Counted from the stretch's first letter, positions 8,988 through 18,380 are shown. The stretch: DNA of 64,000 nt from Gemmatimonadota bacterium (GCA_016704465.1 JADJAD010000004.1:496001-560000), one strand, 5' to 3'. The notes: generated by a model from the sequence alone, not told the origin. Translations and numbers: made by a program.

Positions 8988-10676
8988 ATGAAGCGATTCT
9001 CCGCCCTCGTCGCGGTCGCCCTTGCCGGCCCGGCGATCTCGCCCGCGCAGGCGCAGGCCCCCGACCTGATTGTCACTAACGCCCGCATCTACACGGTCGA
9101 CCAGAATCGCCCCGTGGTGGACGCCATGGCCATTCGCGACGGGCGCATCATCGCCACCGGCCCCTCGCGACTGGTCGCGGCGATGAAGGGGGCGTCCACG
9201 CGGGTCCTCGACCTGGAGGGCCGGACGGTCATCCCCGGCATGATCGACGCCCACGTCCACCTGCTCGGGTTGGGGCAGGGGCTGCTCACCGTCGACCTGC
9301 GCGGGACCACGTCGTATGACGAGGTCGTCGCGCGCGTGGTGGCGCGCGCCAAGGACGCCCCGGCGGGGAGCTGGATCCTTGGCCGAGCGTGGGACCAGAA
9401 TGACTGGGCCGATACGCGCTTTCCCACCCACGACAAACTGTCCGCGGCCATTCCCGGGCACCCGGTCTTCCTGGTGCGCGTCGACGGCCATGCGGCCCTC
9501 GGCAATGCCGCGGCGATGAAGGCTGCCGGCGTCACCAGCGCCAGCAAGGACCCGTTTGGCGGGCACATCGAGCGCGACGCCAGGGGTGCGCCGACCGGGG
9601 TGTTCATCGACAAGGCGATGGGGCTCGTCGCCGGCGCGATCCCCCCGACCACCACCGAGGAGCTGCAGGCCGCGACGATCGCCGCCACGCAGGAGTTGAA
9701 CCGGTGGGGACTCACCAGTGTGCACGATGCGGGGGTCTCGCGCGATGTGATCGACGTCTTCGAGTCGGTGGCGCAGCAGGGCAAGTTCTCGGTGCGCGAC
9801 CACGTCATGATCAGCAGCGATGACAGCACCCTCGCGCACTACTTCCGGCGTGGTCCCCAGTCCGGCCTGTACGACGGGCGCCTCTGGATCAAGGCGATCA
9901 AGATCTCCGCCGACGGCGCGTTAGGCTCCCGCGGCGCCGCGCTGCTCGAGCCCTACAGCGACGACCCGAAGAACTCCGGCCTCGCGCTGGTCCCGCCGGG
10001 ACGCGTGAAGCAGGTCGCGCTGGAGGCGCTGCGTCGCGGATTCCAGCTCAACGTGCATGCCATCGGCGACCGCGCCAACCGCACCGCGCTCGATGAGTTC
10101 GAGGCCGCGCTGACCGAGCAGCCGAAGGCCGACCACCGCTTCCGCGTCGAGCACGCCCAGATCCTTCACCCGGACGACATTCCCCGCTTTGCCCAGCTTG
10201 GGGTGATCCCGTCCATGCAGGCGTCGCACCAGACCAGCGACATGTACTGGGCCGGCGCCCGCCTGGGCCAGCAGCGTTTGCTCGGCTCCTACGCCTGGCG
10301 CTCGCTGCTCAATTCCGGCGTGATCATCCCGAACGGCAGCGACCTTCCGGTGGAGAAGACCAACCCGCTCATCTCCTTCCATGCCTCGATCGCACGCCAG
10401 GACGACAACAACTGGCCGGCCGGTGGCTGGTTCCCGGAGCAGCGCATGACGCGGGAGGAAGCGCTCAAGTCCATGACCATCTGGGCCGCATGGGCCGCCT
10501 TCATGGAACCAGAGGTCGGGTCGCTGGAGACCGGCAAGTACGCCGACTTCGTGGTGCTTGACCAGGACATCATGCGCGTCCCCGCCGAGTTGGTGTTGCA
10601 GACGCGCGTGCTCTCCACGTGGCTTGGTGGCAAGGAAGTGTACCGGGCCGCCGAGAGCCGCACGGTCCCGAACTGA
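8988..10676 (+). CDS. Secreted amidohydrolase, YtcJ-like (amidohydrolase 3 family)
   Basis: Exported metal-dependent hydrolase of the amidohydrolase superfamily; the substrate is unknown. The ATG at 8988 gives 562 residues with a Sec signal (MKRFSALVAVALAGPAISPAQAQ). The order of motifs is that of the YtcJ-like group: an N-terminal beta sandwich (ADLIVTNARIYT type), the first metal motif DAHVHLLG, then GHAALGNAAA, HAIGDRANRTALD, EHAQILHPDD and the late aspartate in PNGSDLPVEKTNPL. The C-terminal part completes the composite sandwich (LETGKYADFVVLD). One in-frame GCG TTA GGC copy of the octamer lies at 9919-9926. The same strand continues with a small membrane protein 56 bases on. Confidence 0.92.
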   Translation: MKRFSALVAVALAGPAISPAQAQAPDLIVTNARIYTVDQNRPVVDAMAIRDGRIIATGPSRLVAAMKGASTRVLDLEGRTVIPGMIDAHVHLLGLGQGLLTVDLRGTTSYDEVVARVVARAKDAPAGSWILGRAWDQNDWADTRFPTHDKLSAAIPGHPVFLVRVDGHAALGNAAAMKAAGVTSASKDPFGGHIERDARGAPTGVFIDKAMGLVAGAIPPTTTEELQAATIAATQELNRWGLTSVHDAGVSRDVIDVFESVAQQGKFSVRDHVMISSDDSTLAHYFRRGPQSGLYDGRLWIKAIKISADGALGSRGAALLEPYSDDPKNSGLALVPPGRVKQVALEALRRGFQLNVHAIGDRANRTALDEFEAALTEQPKADHRFRVEHAQILHPDDIPRFAQLGVIPSMQASHQTSDMYWAGARLGQQRLLGSYAWRSLLNSGVIIPNGSDLPVEKTNPLISFHASIARQDDNNWPAGGWFPEQRMTREEALKSMTIWAAWAAFMEPEVGSLETGKYADFVVLDQDIMRVPAELVLQTRVLSTWLGGKEVYRAAESRTVPN

Positions 10677-10732
10677 CCGAGCTCGATGATCGTCACCGGC
10701 TCCGGCGCGAGACTCGACGTCCGGGGGGCGCG

Positions 10733-11104
10733 ATGACCCCAGCGCTCCTCATCCGGCTCGCGCTGCTCGCGGGCGTCCTGATGTTCGGTGGCGTCACCTG
10801 GTACATCCGTCGGGAGGGGGCGGGACCAGGGTTGGACCCCGAGTCGCTCCGTACCCTCCTGTGGGTCGGGCGCGGCACCTGGATCCTGTCGATGGCGACT
10901 TGCGTGTCCCTCTTCGGCATGATCCGCAACGCTCGCAGCCAGGCGCGAATCGGAGCGCTGTCGCTCGTCGGCTGGGCGGCTGGCGAGGCCGTCGCCATGG
11001 TCGGGGGGGTGATCTGGTTCCTGACGGGCATCACCCAGTGGTACTCGGCTGGGCTGGTGTACCTGGTCCTCACGTTCCTGGCGTTTCCCGCCCGGCGCGA
11101 ATAA
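10733..11104 (+). CDS. Small integral membrane protein, unknown function
   Basis: A 123-residue protein with about four hydrophobic segments (residues 4-22, 45-63, 75-96 and 100-118), short loops and a basic C terminus. I do not recognise a family with confidence. The start ATG at 10733 has a G-rich upstream tract (GGGGGG at 10723-10728) that can act as a ribosome site. The stop codon TAA lies two bases before the ATG of the BtuF-like gene, so both are probably translated from one mRNA; a role linked to that gene is only an inference. Confidence 0.75.
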   Translation: MTPALLIRLALLAGVLMFGGVTWYIRREGAGPGLDPESLRTLLWVGRGTWILSMATCVSLFGMIRNARSQARIGALSLVGWAAGEAVAMVGGVIWFLTGITQWYSAGLVYLVLTFLAFPARRE

Positions 11105-11106
11105 AG

Positions 11107-12027
11107 ATGGCCAACCTTGGCCCGATCGTTTCGCTCCTCCCCGCAGCGACCGAGATGATCGTGGCGCTCGGCGCGTGGGAGCGCCTGGCCGGTGTCACGC
11201 ATGAGTGCGACTACCCCGATGCCGTGCGTCGGCTGCCCCGCGTGACGTCGAGCGCGCTCGACAGCACGGTCAGCGCCGCAGCGGTCGACGCCGCGGTCCG
11301 CGAGGCCGCGGCCGAGTCGCGGCCGCTGTTCACCCTCGACGAGGCGACCATTCGTGCATTGCAGCCGACGGTAATCGTCACGCAGGGGCTGTGCGAGGTG
11401 TGTGCGGTCTCGGATGCCGAGGTCCGTCGCCTGGCCGCATCCCTGCCGTCGCCGGCACGAGTCGTATCGTTGGGGGCGCGGACTTTCGATGCGGTGCTCG
11501 ACTCGATGCTCGAGCTGGCCGCGGTCCTGGGACGCGACGGCGCCACCGGCGAGGCCTATTTAGGACTGCAGGTCCGAATACGTCGAGTGCACGAGACGCT
11601 CAAGGCCGCCCGGGCACCGCGGCCGCGCGTGGTGGTCCTCGAGTGGACCGATCCGGTCTTCGCGGCCGGCCATTGGGTTCCCGACATGGTGCGCCGGGCG
11701 GGCGGGATCGATGTGCTGGGCGCACCGGGCGAGCACTCACGGGCTCGCAGCGTCGATGAGGTGCGGGCGGCCGCGCCCGACCTTCTCCTGATCGCCCCGT
11801 GCGGTTACTCTCTCCCACGCGCCGTCGTCGAGGCTAGGGAGCTGCTCGCACGCCCGGCGTGGGAGTGGGCCCGCGGGCTTCGGCTCACGGCCATCGACGG
11901 CAACGCGCTGACCTCGCGCCCCGGTCCGCGCGTGGTGGATGGCGTCGAGGTCATGGCTCGCCTGTTCCACCCCGACCTGTTCACGCCCATCGCCCCCGGG
12001 CGCGGGACGGTTGTTTCGCTCGTGTAG
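11107..12027 (+). CDS. Cobalamin/siderophore-binding-like protein (BtuF/FecB fold)
   Basis: Periplasmic-binding-protein-2 fold related to BtuF, the vitamin B12 binding protein. The 306 residues start with PIVSLLPAATEMIVALGA and THECDYP, typical of the cobalamin-binding-protein subgroup, contain VTQGLCEVCAVS and PRVVVLEWTDPVFAAGHWVPDMV, and end with a long helix-linked second lobe. There is no signal peptide from this ATG, in contrast to true BtuF; many members of this subgroup also lack one and their location is unclear. No BtuC or BtuD gene is adjacent. A TTA codon occurs in the variant TTTAGGA at 11559-11565. Ligand identity is not shown by the sequence. Confidence 0.85.
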   Translation: MANLGPIVSLLPAATEMIVALGAWERLAGVTHECDYPDAVRRLPRVTSSALDSTVSAAAVDAAVREAAAESRPLFTLDEATIRALQPTVIVTQGLCEVCAVSDAEVRRLAASLPSPARVVSLGARTFDAVLDSMLELAAVLGRDGATGEAYLGLQVRIRRVHETLKAARAPRPRVVVLEWTDPVFAAGHWVPDMVRRAGGIDVLGAPGEHSRARSVDEVRAAAPDLLLIAPCGYSLPRAVVEARELLARPAWEWARGLRLTAIDGNALTSRPGPRVVDGVEVMARLFHPDLFTPIAPGRGTVVSLV

Positions 12028-12082
12028 CCTGCCGCGGCTTCGGCCGAATTTCGCAGCTTTCCCGCGTCTCCAGCCACGACCC

Positions 12083-13150
12083 ATGCTCTCCGCTGACTCC
12101 ATCGCCTTCCTGAAGCGATTGCTCGACACGCCCGGCCCATCCGGGTTCGAGGGCGCTCCCGCCCGCGTCTGGCGTGCCGAGGCCGAGTCGTTCGCCCGGG
12201 TGTCGGCCGACGTGATCGGCAACAGCCTCGCCGAGGTGAATCCGGACGGCGCCGTCACGATCATGCTGGCTGGACACATCGACGAGATCGGGGTCATCGC
12301 GACCTACATCGACGAGGGAGGGCTGGTCTACATCGCGCCAATCGGCGGATGGGACCCGCAGGTGCTGGTGGGCCAGCGCATCCGATTTGCCGGGCATGCC
12401 GGCGATGTGGTCGGTGTGGTGGGCAAGAAGCCGATCCACCTGATGAAACCCGACGCGCGCGAGAAGGCATCGAAGATCACGGAGCTCTGGGTCGACGTCG
12501 GCGCCGCCAACCGCGAGGAAGCCGTCGCCATGATCGGCGTGGGCGACGCCGGGGTCATCGACTCGCACACGATCGACCTTCCCAACCACCGGATTGCCTC
12601 GCGGTCGATCGACAATCGCATCGGGGCCTTCGTGGTGCTCGAGGCGCTGCGACGATACGCCGCCAGTCCCGGGCCTGCCCGCCTGGTCGCGGTCGCGACG
12701 GCGCAGGAGGAGATCGGGCTGCACGGTGGCGGCGCGCTGGTCGCCGCGTCGCGCCTCGCCCCCGTGATGGCCATCGCGGTCGACGTGACCTTCGCGACCG
12801 ACCATCCCGGTCCGGAGAAAAAGGAGGTCGGGGAGCACAAGCTTGGTGGCGGCCCGGTGATTACGCGTGGATCGGTGAACTCGCCCGTCGTCGTCCGCCT
12901 GCTGCGCGACGCCGCCGAGCGGCGCGGCATCCCGTACTCCATTCATGCGGCAGGGCGCGACACCAACACCGACGCCGACTTCATTCAGCTGGCGCGCCAC
13001 GGCGTGGCGACGGCGCTGGTCTCGGTTCCCAATCGCTACATGCATTCACCCAACGAGATGGTGTCGCTGGAGGATGTGGACCGGGCCGCCGAGCTGCTCG
13101 CCGAGGCCTGCCGCGCAGTCACCGTCGACACCGACTTCACCGCACGCTGA
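12083..13150 (+). CDS. M42 family aminopeptidase (glutamyl aminopeptidase-like)
   Basis: Cytosolic dinuclear metallo-aminopeptidase forming tetrahedral dodecamers in characterised relatives (TET peptidases). All expected residues are present in the 355-residue protein: metal ligands H65 (AGHIDEIG), D177 (SRSIDNRIG), E210, D234 (AIAVDVT) and H321 (YMHSPNEM), and the catalytic base E209 in ATAQEEIGLHGG. Length and domain order are normal, with the lid-like PDZ-type insertion near residues 70-160. No signal peptide. It probably finishes intracellular peptide degradation. A 10-bp tandem repeat array separates it from the convergent HEAT-repeat gene. Confidence 0.94.
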   Translation: MLSADSIAFLKRLLDTPGPSGFEGAPARVWRAEAESFARVSADVIGNSLAEVNPDGAVTIMLAGHIDEIGVIATYIDEGGLVYIAPIGGWDPQVLVGQRIRFAGHAGDVVGVVGKKPIHLMKPDAREKASKITELWVDVGAANREEAVAMIGVGDAGVIDSHTIDLPNHRIASRSIDNRIGAFVVLEALRRYAASPGPARLVAVATAQEEIGLHGGGALVAASRLAPVMAIAVDVTFATDHPGPEKKEVGEHKLGGGPVITRGSVNSPVVVRLLRDAAERRGIPYSIHAAGRDTNTDADFIQLARHGVATALVSVPNRYMHSPNEMVSLEDVDRAAELLAEACRAVTVDTDFTAR

Positions 13151-13200
13151 CGTCGGCGCGCCTCCCGGCTGCCCGGGAGGATGGGCCGGTCGGTGGGCCT

Positions 13201-13250
13201 GGTCGGTGCTGGTCGGTGCTGGTCGGTGCTGGTCGGTGCTGGTCGGTGCT
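13201..13250. repeat. Tandem repeat, 5 x 10 bp
   Basis: Five exact copies of GGTCGGTGCT between two convergent genes, with degenerate flanks (GGTCGGTGGGCCT before, GGCCGGGTC after). No spacer sequences are present, so it is not a CRISPR array. Confidence 0.95.
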
Positions 13251-13269
13251 GGCCGGGTCGGGTGCCGGC

Positions 13270-14937
13270 CTAACGAGTCGCGACGACGCCCTGGGCGTGG
13301 TCCGCGAGGGCGCGGTCCACCGCCGACCGGACATCGCGGTCCCGGTCGCCCTGCAGGGCGCGCAGCGACGACAGGGCGGCCGGGGTCCCCGCCTCGCCCA
13401 GTGCGTTGACCGCCGCCAGCCGGAACGCGCTCGCCTTGCGGTGCAGCAGCGACCCGGGCTGGGCCGCCTCCGTGAGCCGTGTCACCGCCTCGTGCGTGGG
13501 GTGGGCGCCTAACGACAACAGCAGCGCGTGCTGGATCTCCGGGTCGTCCTCGCGCTCCAGCGCCTGCACCAGCGCCGGCACGGAGCGGGGCAGGCGCGCC
13601 GACGAGATTCCGTGCACCGCCTGCAGTCGCACGGCGGCATTGCTGTCCGTCAACAGCGGCTGCAAGGCATACACGCCGCGCGCGGTGCCGAGGCGGGCCA
13701 GCGCCCCCGCCGCCGATCGACGGACGCGCGCATCGCCGTGCTTGAGCACCCCGAGCAGCTTCCCGTCTGCCTCCTCGACTCCCATTTCCCCAAGCAACTC
13801 GGCAGCGTTGCGCACCACGTACCAGCGCGGGTCCTGCAGCAGGTGCATCAGGGGCTCCGCCGCCGACGGGCACTGCGCCAGTGCGCTCCGGTACGCCCGC
13901 CGCTCCGATGCGAGGTTCGACGCCACCAGCAGGTCGACCAGCACGTCGGCGCCCACATCGCCGGAGCGAACGAAGACCGTCTCGATCGCTGGGCGCAGGT
14001 CGCGACGCCGGGCCAGCAGCTGCGCCAGCCCCCGCAACATGCCCGGCTTGAACAGGCGGCGCAGGTTGATCAGGAAGGCGCGCTTCACGTCCGCGTCCGT
14101 GACCACGCGCTCACGCTCTGCCATCGCGTGCAGGAGCTGCGCGACGCCGACCCACAAGCCGTCGCGCGCCATGTCCTCACACGTCCGGGTCAGGTCCGCA
14201 AGCAGCGCAGGCGTCGCGGCGACGTTCAGCTCGCCCGTGAGCCGAGCCAGCAGGTCGTCGAGTCCGGGGCGCTGCCCCCCGTGGGTGAAGGCCGCTTCGA
14301 CCATCTGGTCCTGCTCCGACGTCGCGTGGGCACGATCCTCCGGCGACGGAATCCGCGAGATCGCGACGCTCGGCGTGGGCGACCCTATCCCCGTGCGGCG
14401 CGACATGCCGCGACGATGCACCACCGGCGACGATCCCTCGATCGTCCCGACCTCCATGGCGGGGGTGCGTGCCGGGGTGGCGAACGGAACGCGGGCGACG
14501 GCGATCGGGGTGGGCTTCCGCACGAATCCCGCACGCCCAAGGCGCACCGAGACCGTCGTGAGTTGCAACGATTGCGTCCGGGCATCAAAGGTCGCCCCTT
14601 CGTCCCCCCGCACCGACGACGTCGCAAGCACGCGTGCCACTCCCAGCACGTCGACCGCCTTGGCGCCTTGCGCAAAGTCCATCAGCCCCACGGAATGGCC
14701 AAGCATCCGTGCGGCCAGCTCGCTCAGCCACGGCAGCTCGTTCGGCGTGGGGCTCAGGCTCGACGCGGCCGCAATCGCCCGGTTGAGCTCCGCCGACGAC
14801 ACCACGAAGCCCTCATCACGCGTCTCCAGGAGGGCTGCGCGCAACGCCTGCTTCTGCTCGTCGGACGATCCGGGCCGATAGACCAGGAGCCAGACGAGTT
14901 CAGAGAAGGCGCGAGTGAAGACGACCTGTTGTGACAT
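13270..14937 (-). CDS. HEAT-repeat protein
   Basis: A 555-residue cytoplasmic protein, starting at the ATG at 14937. The C-terminal half (about 330-550) is a row of HEAT/PBS-lyase-type helical repeats, for example RWYVVRNAAELLGEMG, ARVRRSAAGALARLG, NAAVRLQAVHGI and PEIQHALLLSLG, which normally form a protein-binding superhelix. The N-terminal part (1-110) is a helical region of unknown type, joined by a Pro/Arg-rich low-complexity linker (about 140-215). Its stop codon TAG lies inside a copy of the octamer CGTTAGGC, and a second copy at 13507-13514 supplies a TTA codon. The gene is divergent from the HDAC-like gene with 199 bases between. Function unknown. Confidence 0.85.
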   Translation of the reverse strand: MSQQVVFTRAFSELVWLLVYRPGSSDEQKQALRAALLETRDEGFVVSSAELNRAIAAASSLSPTPNELPWLSELAARMLGHSVGLMDFAQGAKAVDVLGVARVLATSSVRGDEGATFDARTQSLQLTTVSVRLGRAGFVRKPTPIAVARVPFATPARTPAMEVGTIEGSSPVVHRRGMSRRTGIGSPTPSVAISRIPSPEDRAHATSEQDQMVEAAFTHGGQRPGLDDLLARLTGELNVAATPALLADLTRTCEDMARDGLWVGVAQLLHAMAERERVVTDADVKRAFLINLRRLFKPGMLRGLAQLLARRRDLRPAIETVFVRSGDVGADVLVDLLVASNLASERRAYRSALAQCPSAAEPLMHLLQDPRWYVVRNAAELLGEMGVEEADGKLLGVLKHGDARVRRSAAGALARLGTARGVYALQPLLTDSNAAVRLQAVHGISSARLPRSVPALVQALEREDDPEIQHALLLSLGAHPTHEAVTRLTEAAQPGSLLHRKASAFRLAAVNALGEAGTPAALSSLRALQGDRDRDVRSAVDRALADHAQGVVATR

Positions 14938-15136
14938 CAGAGGAATTCGGGTGTTCGTCGTGGGACTCTTCGTGAGAGGACGCACGGAGGGGGTGCGGCG
15001 AAACGGACGGCCGACGGGGCGCCGGCTCGCCGCCCGGAGAACACCGCGCTGGCCCCGTCGCGATACCCCCGATAAGCTCCACGATCGGTCTCGAACCCGG
15101 ATGGTCATGTCGACTGCCAGCACCCACTGAGGGGCC

Positions 15137-16042
15137 ATGCCGCTGCACGCCTGGACGTCGGCGCGGTACGTCGTCCCCCTGCCACCCGGACATCGCTTTC
15201 CGATCGAGAAATACGAGCGACTCCGCCAGCGCGTCCTCGCCGAGTCGCTCGTCCTGCCGTCGCACCTGCACGAACCGCGGCGTGTACCGCTGGCCATGCT
15301 GCGGCTGGTCCACACGCCGGACTACATCGATCGCCTAACGAGCGGCACGCTCACCGACGCCGAAGTCCGCCGGCTCGGCTTCCCATGGTCCCCCGACCTC
15401 GTGGAGCGGTCGTTTCGCGCGGTCGGCGGCACGTGCGAAGCCGTGGCCCACGCGCTCGACGCCGGCGGAGTCGCCATCAACCTCGCGGGGGGGACGCACC
15501 ACGCCTTCCCGTCGCACGGCGAAGGCTTCTGCGTCTTCAACGACGTGGCCGTCGCGCTGCGGCACGCCCTCTCGACCCGGCGCATTGCGCGCGCCGCGAT
15601 CATCGACCTCGATGTGCATCAGGGCAACGGGACGCACGCCATATTCGCCGACGACCCGCGCGTCTACACCTTCAGCATGCACGGGCGCCGGAACTACCCG
15701 TTTCACAGGGTGGCCGGCTCGCTGGACATCGAGCTGGACGACCACACATCCGACGACGAGTATCTCGGCATCCTTGCCACGGCACTTCCCGACGTCCTCG
15801 CCCGGTCGTCACCCGACCTGGTGGTGTATCTCGCCGGCGCCGACCCGCACGAGGGCGACCGGCTTGGACGACTCGCCCTCACCCTGGACGGACTCGCGCG
15901 CCGCGACCACATGGTGGTGCACGCGGCGCGCGAGGTGGGCATCCCGGTCGCGATCACGATCGCCGGCGGCTATGGGCGCGACGTGGAGCAGACCGTCGAG
16001 GCGCACTGCCGCACCGTGCGCGTGGCGGCGCGCTTCGCCTGA
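15137..16042 (+). CDS. Histone deacetylase superfamily amidohydrolase
   Basis: Zinc hydrolase of the arginase/deacetylase fold, which in bacteria removes acetyl groups from small amines or proteins (acetoin-utilisation type and class IV-like enzymes). The 301 residues carry the charge-relay pair H121-H122 (GGTHHAF), the zinc ligands D159 and H161 in DLDVHQGNGT and D236 in AGADPHEGD, and the transition-state tyrosine Y279 in AGGYGRD, so it should be active. It has no signal peptide. The short, otherwise complete form suits a small-molecule or protein deacetylase; substrate unknown. It contains one octamer copy in reverse orientation (15333-15340). A GC-rich simple-sequence tract follows. Confidence 0.92.
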   Translation: MPLHAWTSARYVVPLPPGHRFPIEKYERLRQRVLAESLVLPSHLHEPRRVPLAMLRLVHTPDYIDRLTSGTLTDAEVRRLGFPWSPDLVERSFRAVGGTCEAVAHALDAGGVAINLAGGTHHAFPSHGEGFCVFNDVAVALRHALSTRRIARAAIIDLDVHQGNGTHAIFADDPRVYTFSMHGRRNYPFHRVAGSLDIELDDHTSDDEYLGILATALPDVLARSSPDLVVYLAGADPHEGDRLGRLALTLDGLARRDHMVVHAAREVGIPVAITIAGGYGRDVEQTVEAHCRTVRVAARFA

Positions 16043-16047
16043 CTCGG

Positions 16048-16110
16048 CACCGCACCCGCGCCGCACCCGCGCCGCGCCCGCGCCGCGCCCGCGCCCGCGC
16101 CTCGCCCGCG
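16048..16110. repeat. Low-complexity GC tract
   Basis: Imperfect repeats of CGCACCCGCGC and CGCGCCCGCGC between two convergent genes. No terminator-like hairpin with a T-tract is visible here. Confidence 0.8.
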
Positions 16111-16119
16111 CGACGCCGG

Positions 16120-16803
16120 CTAGGGCTGCGTGAGCCGGGGACCGACCACGCGAACCTCCACGTTCTCCTCCACGCGAATACCAAACACCCCGTCGGTCGA
16201 GTCGAGCTTGCCGTCGCCGATCACCGTGGCGCGCGGGAATGAGGCGACCGCGATCCCGTTCACGAGACAGGCGACCGTCTCGCCATCGACCTGCCAGGCG
16301 AGGTCGTTCGTGAGGCGCCCGGCGGCATCGGGACGGCGAATCGCCCCGCTCGACCGGCGCTCCACGAGCGAGTGCAGTTCACCGCCAAACCGGTGCTTGA
16401 TCGAGAAACTTCCGCGCCCGTCCAGGATGCAGTAGAGGTGGTTCGGGACGCGACCATCGAGGTCGGAACCGCCCATGAAGATCCCGTACGTCTCTTCGTC
16501 TGACGCCGATGCCGACGCGATGAAGGTCGCCGCGACCGTGTAGCGCCCACTGGCGCCATGCGACGGATGCCAATAGATCGACGCCGGCCCCGCCTCGACC
16601 TGCAGCGTGTCGTTGGACGACCGCAACCTGGTGTCGGCGAGCGTCTTCCCCGCCTTTTCGGCCTTGGCATCGAGCCGGCCGGTCCATCCGTCGACCTGCA
16701 CCCCGCGCGCGTCGCTCGGCCGCCCCTTGTCCGACGCCTGCGCCTGCCCCGCGCGGGGGGCAAGCACCGCGCACCATGTACACACCAGCATCCAGCGCCG
16801 CAT
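16120..16803 (-). CDS. Secreted protein, probable concanavalin A-like fold
   Basis: A 227-residue exported protein with a Sec signal (MRRWMLVCTWCAVLAPRAGQAQ); the ATG at 16803 is chosen because the signal begins there. The rest is beta-rich, with a pattern resembling the DUF1080/laminin-G-like domain: RYTVAATFIAS, ETYGIFMGGSDL, HLYCILDGRGSFSIKHR, NDLAWQVDGETVACLVNGIAVASF and a closing DGVFGIRV. Proteins of this fold often bind or cleave sugars, but no catalytic residues can be assigned here. It is divergent from the alpha/beta hydrolase, sharing a 127-base upstream region. Confidence 0.75.
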   Translation of the reverse strand: MRRWMLVCTWCAVLAPRAGQAQASDKGRPSDARGVQVDGWTGRLDAKAEKAGKTLADTRLRSSNDTLQVEAGPASIYWHPSHGASGRYTVAATFIASASASDEETYGIFMGGSDLDGRVPNHLYCILDGRGSFSIKHRFGGELHSLVERRSSGAIRRPDAAGRLTNDLAWQVDGETVACLVNGIAVASFPRATVIGDGKLDSTDGVFGIRVEENVEVRVVGPRLTQP

Positions 16804-16918
16804 ACCCGCTCCTCGTGCGTGACCACCGACAATTTCACGACCACGAATAGGTACACCGCGCGGGCCACCTCGGCCACGCCCGACCGACGACCACTCCGCG
16901 CCCACCGGTCTCCCGTCG

Positions 16919-16924
16919 TAGTTT
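16919..16924 (+). promoter_or_regulatory. Possible -10 hexamer TAGTTT, leaderless spacing
   Basis: TAGTTT ends 6 bases before the ATG at 16931, so initiation would fall on or next to the start codon. No good -35 hexamer is visible. The same spacing is seen upstream of polX. Confidence 0.35.
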
Positions 16925-16930
16925 CCGGAC

Positions 16931-17821
16931 ATGCCGCTACCGATTCCCGCACCTCGCGCCGACGGCACCACGGCCTCGACGTCCGCCCCGCTGTACTGGT
17001 GCGCCTACGGCGCCGAGTCATCGCCACGCCTCCTGGTGCTGCATGGCGGCCCCGGCGCGCACCATGAGTACCTCCTCCCCCAGATGCTGACGCTGGCGGC
17101 ACGCCACGAGCTCCTCTTCTACGACCAGCGTGGGGGCGGGCGATCGCGCAGCGACGACCCGACGCCGGTCACCTGGCAGCTCCAGGTAGACGACCTCGGG
17201 TTGGTGGTCCGTGAGCTGGGCCTTCAGCCGCTGACCCTGGTGGGCTACTCCTGGGGAGCGATGCTGGCGCTGCTCTATGCGCTCGAGGCCAGGTCGCGCG
17301 CGGAGCTGATCTCACCGCACCGTTTGGTGCTCATCGATCCCGCGCCGCTGAATCGCGCGCACCGCGAGGCGTTCGAGCGCGAGTTCGCTGCGCGTCAGCA
17401 GGGACCGGCGATCGTGGGCCTGCGGGAGGAGCTCGCGGCGTCGGGGCTGCGGGAGCGTGACCCTGCTGCCTATCGCCAGCGGATCTTCGAGCTCAGCGTG
17501 GCGGGGTACTTCGCCGACCCGGAGAAGGCGCGCGACCTGACGCCGTTTCGCGTTACCGGACGCGTCCAGCAGTCGGTATGGGATTCCCTCGGCGATTTCG
17601 ACCTGCTCCCGCTCGTCGCTGCGCTCGATCAGCCGACACTTCTGGTGCACGGATGGGCCGATCCGATTCCCGCCGCATCGACGATCGCAGCGGCGCGTGC
17701 CATGCGGGCCCGTTGCGTCGTCCTAGAGGCGAGCGGCCACGTGCCGTACGTGGAACAGCCCGACGCCCTGTTCAGTGCGATTGAGCAATTCCTCGAGGAC
17801 ACCTCCGACCGGATGGGATAA
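16931..17821 (+). CDS. Alpha/beta hydrolase, proline iminopeptidase-like (S33)
   Basis: Serine hydrolase with the alpha/beta fold. The 296 residues contain the oxyanion motif HGGPG and FYDQRGGGRS of proline iminopeptidases, the nucleophile elbow GYSWGA, the acid in HGWADPIP and the catalytic His in ASGHVPYVEQPD. A cap region rich in Arg/Glu lies between the elbow and the acid. No signal peptide, so the protein is cytosolic. Removal of N-terminal proline from peptides is the family activity, but related hydrolases act on esters or amides. The next gene starts 4 bases after the stop. Confidence 0.9.
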   Translation: MPLPIPAPRADGTTASTSAPLYWCAYGAESSPRLLVLHGGPGAHHEYLLPQMLTLAARHELLFYDQRGGGRSRSDDPTPVTWQLQVDDLGLVVRELGLQPLTLVGYSWGAMLALLYALEARSRAELISPHRLVLIDPAPLNRAHREAFEREFAARQQGPAIVGLREELAASGLRERDPAAYRQRIFELSVAGYFADPEKARDLTPFRVTGRVQQSVWDSLGDFDLLPLVAALDQPTLLVHGWADPIPAASTIAAARAMRARCVVLEASGHVPYVEQPDALFSAIEQFLEDTSDRMG

Positions 17822-17825
17822 GGCG

Positions 17826-18281
17826 ATGACGACCATGGACCAGACCGAGCCGGTACACCTGACCACCGTTGACATCGACGGACGCCGCTTCAACGTCACG
17901 CTCGCCGTCGAGTTTGACGGGGTGGAGCACGTCGGTCACCTCTGGTTCGCCGACGAGGAGTGGGACGACGACGGGGTGCGCGACCATGGGTCGATTCCTG
18001 GTGTCACACCTGGTGATGTACTCGCCCACGCGCGCCAGTTCGGCGGGACCGAACTCGAACTCCGATACCAGCGCGCCCAAGCCGACAAGCGCCGCTTTCA
18101 CGGGCTTCGACGCGTGACGGACGAAGTGCTGAGCAACATCCGCTACCTGAACAAGGTGGCGACCTCGATGCGTGCCGGACTGCTCGACGTCGACGAAGCA
18201 GCGGCAGAGATCGACGAGACCGAGCAGCGCCTGCACGAGATGATCGGCCGGCTGCGAAGCTTCGCCGGCGTCCCCGCCTAG
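17826..18281 (+). CDS. Hypothetical protein, coupled to upstream hydrolase
   Basis: A 151-residue soluble protein I cannot assign. The first 60 residues look beta-rich and acidic (VHLTTVDIDGRRFNVTLAVEFDG, HLWFADEEWDDDG), the middle is charged, and the C-terminal 50 residues form a predicted amphipathic helix pair (MRAGLLDVDEAAAEIDETEQRL). The start at 17826 gives a 4-base gap to the hydrolase stop; ATG at 17835 is an alternative with AGG 10 bases upstream. Cotranscription with the hydrolase is likely. Confidence 0.7.
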   Translation: MTTMDQTEPVHLTTVDIDGRRFNVTLAVEFDGVEHVGHLWFADEEWDDDGVRDHGSIPGVTPGDVLAHARQFGGTELELRYQRAQADKRRFHGLRRVTDEVLSNIRYLNKVATSMRAGLLDVDEAAAEIDETEQRLHEMIGRLRSFAGVPA

Positions 18282-18380
18282 CGTCGGGCAGGGTTCGGCG
18301 GCCACCGGCGCCTCGCGGCGGCGCGGCGCACCGCGGGGCGCCGGCGACGCATAGTCGGATGGCGTGTGGCGGGGAGCAGG

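Noticed and set aside
13406..14934. Two long plus-strand frames (491 and 468 codons)
   Set aside because: Antisense to the HEAT-repeat gene, which has clear repeats; the plus-strand products are Ser/Arg-rich without motifs.
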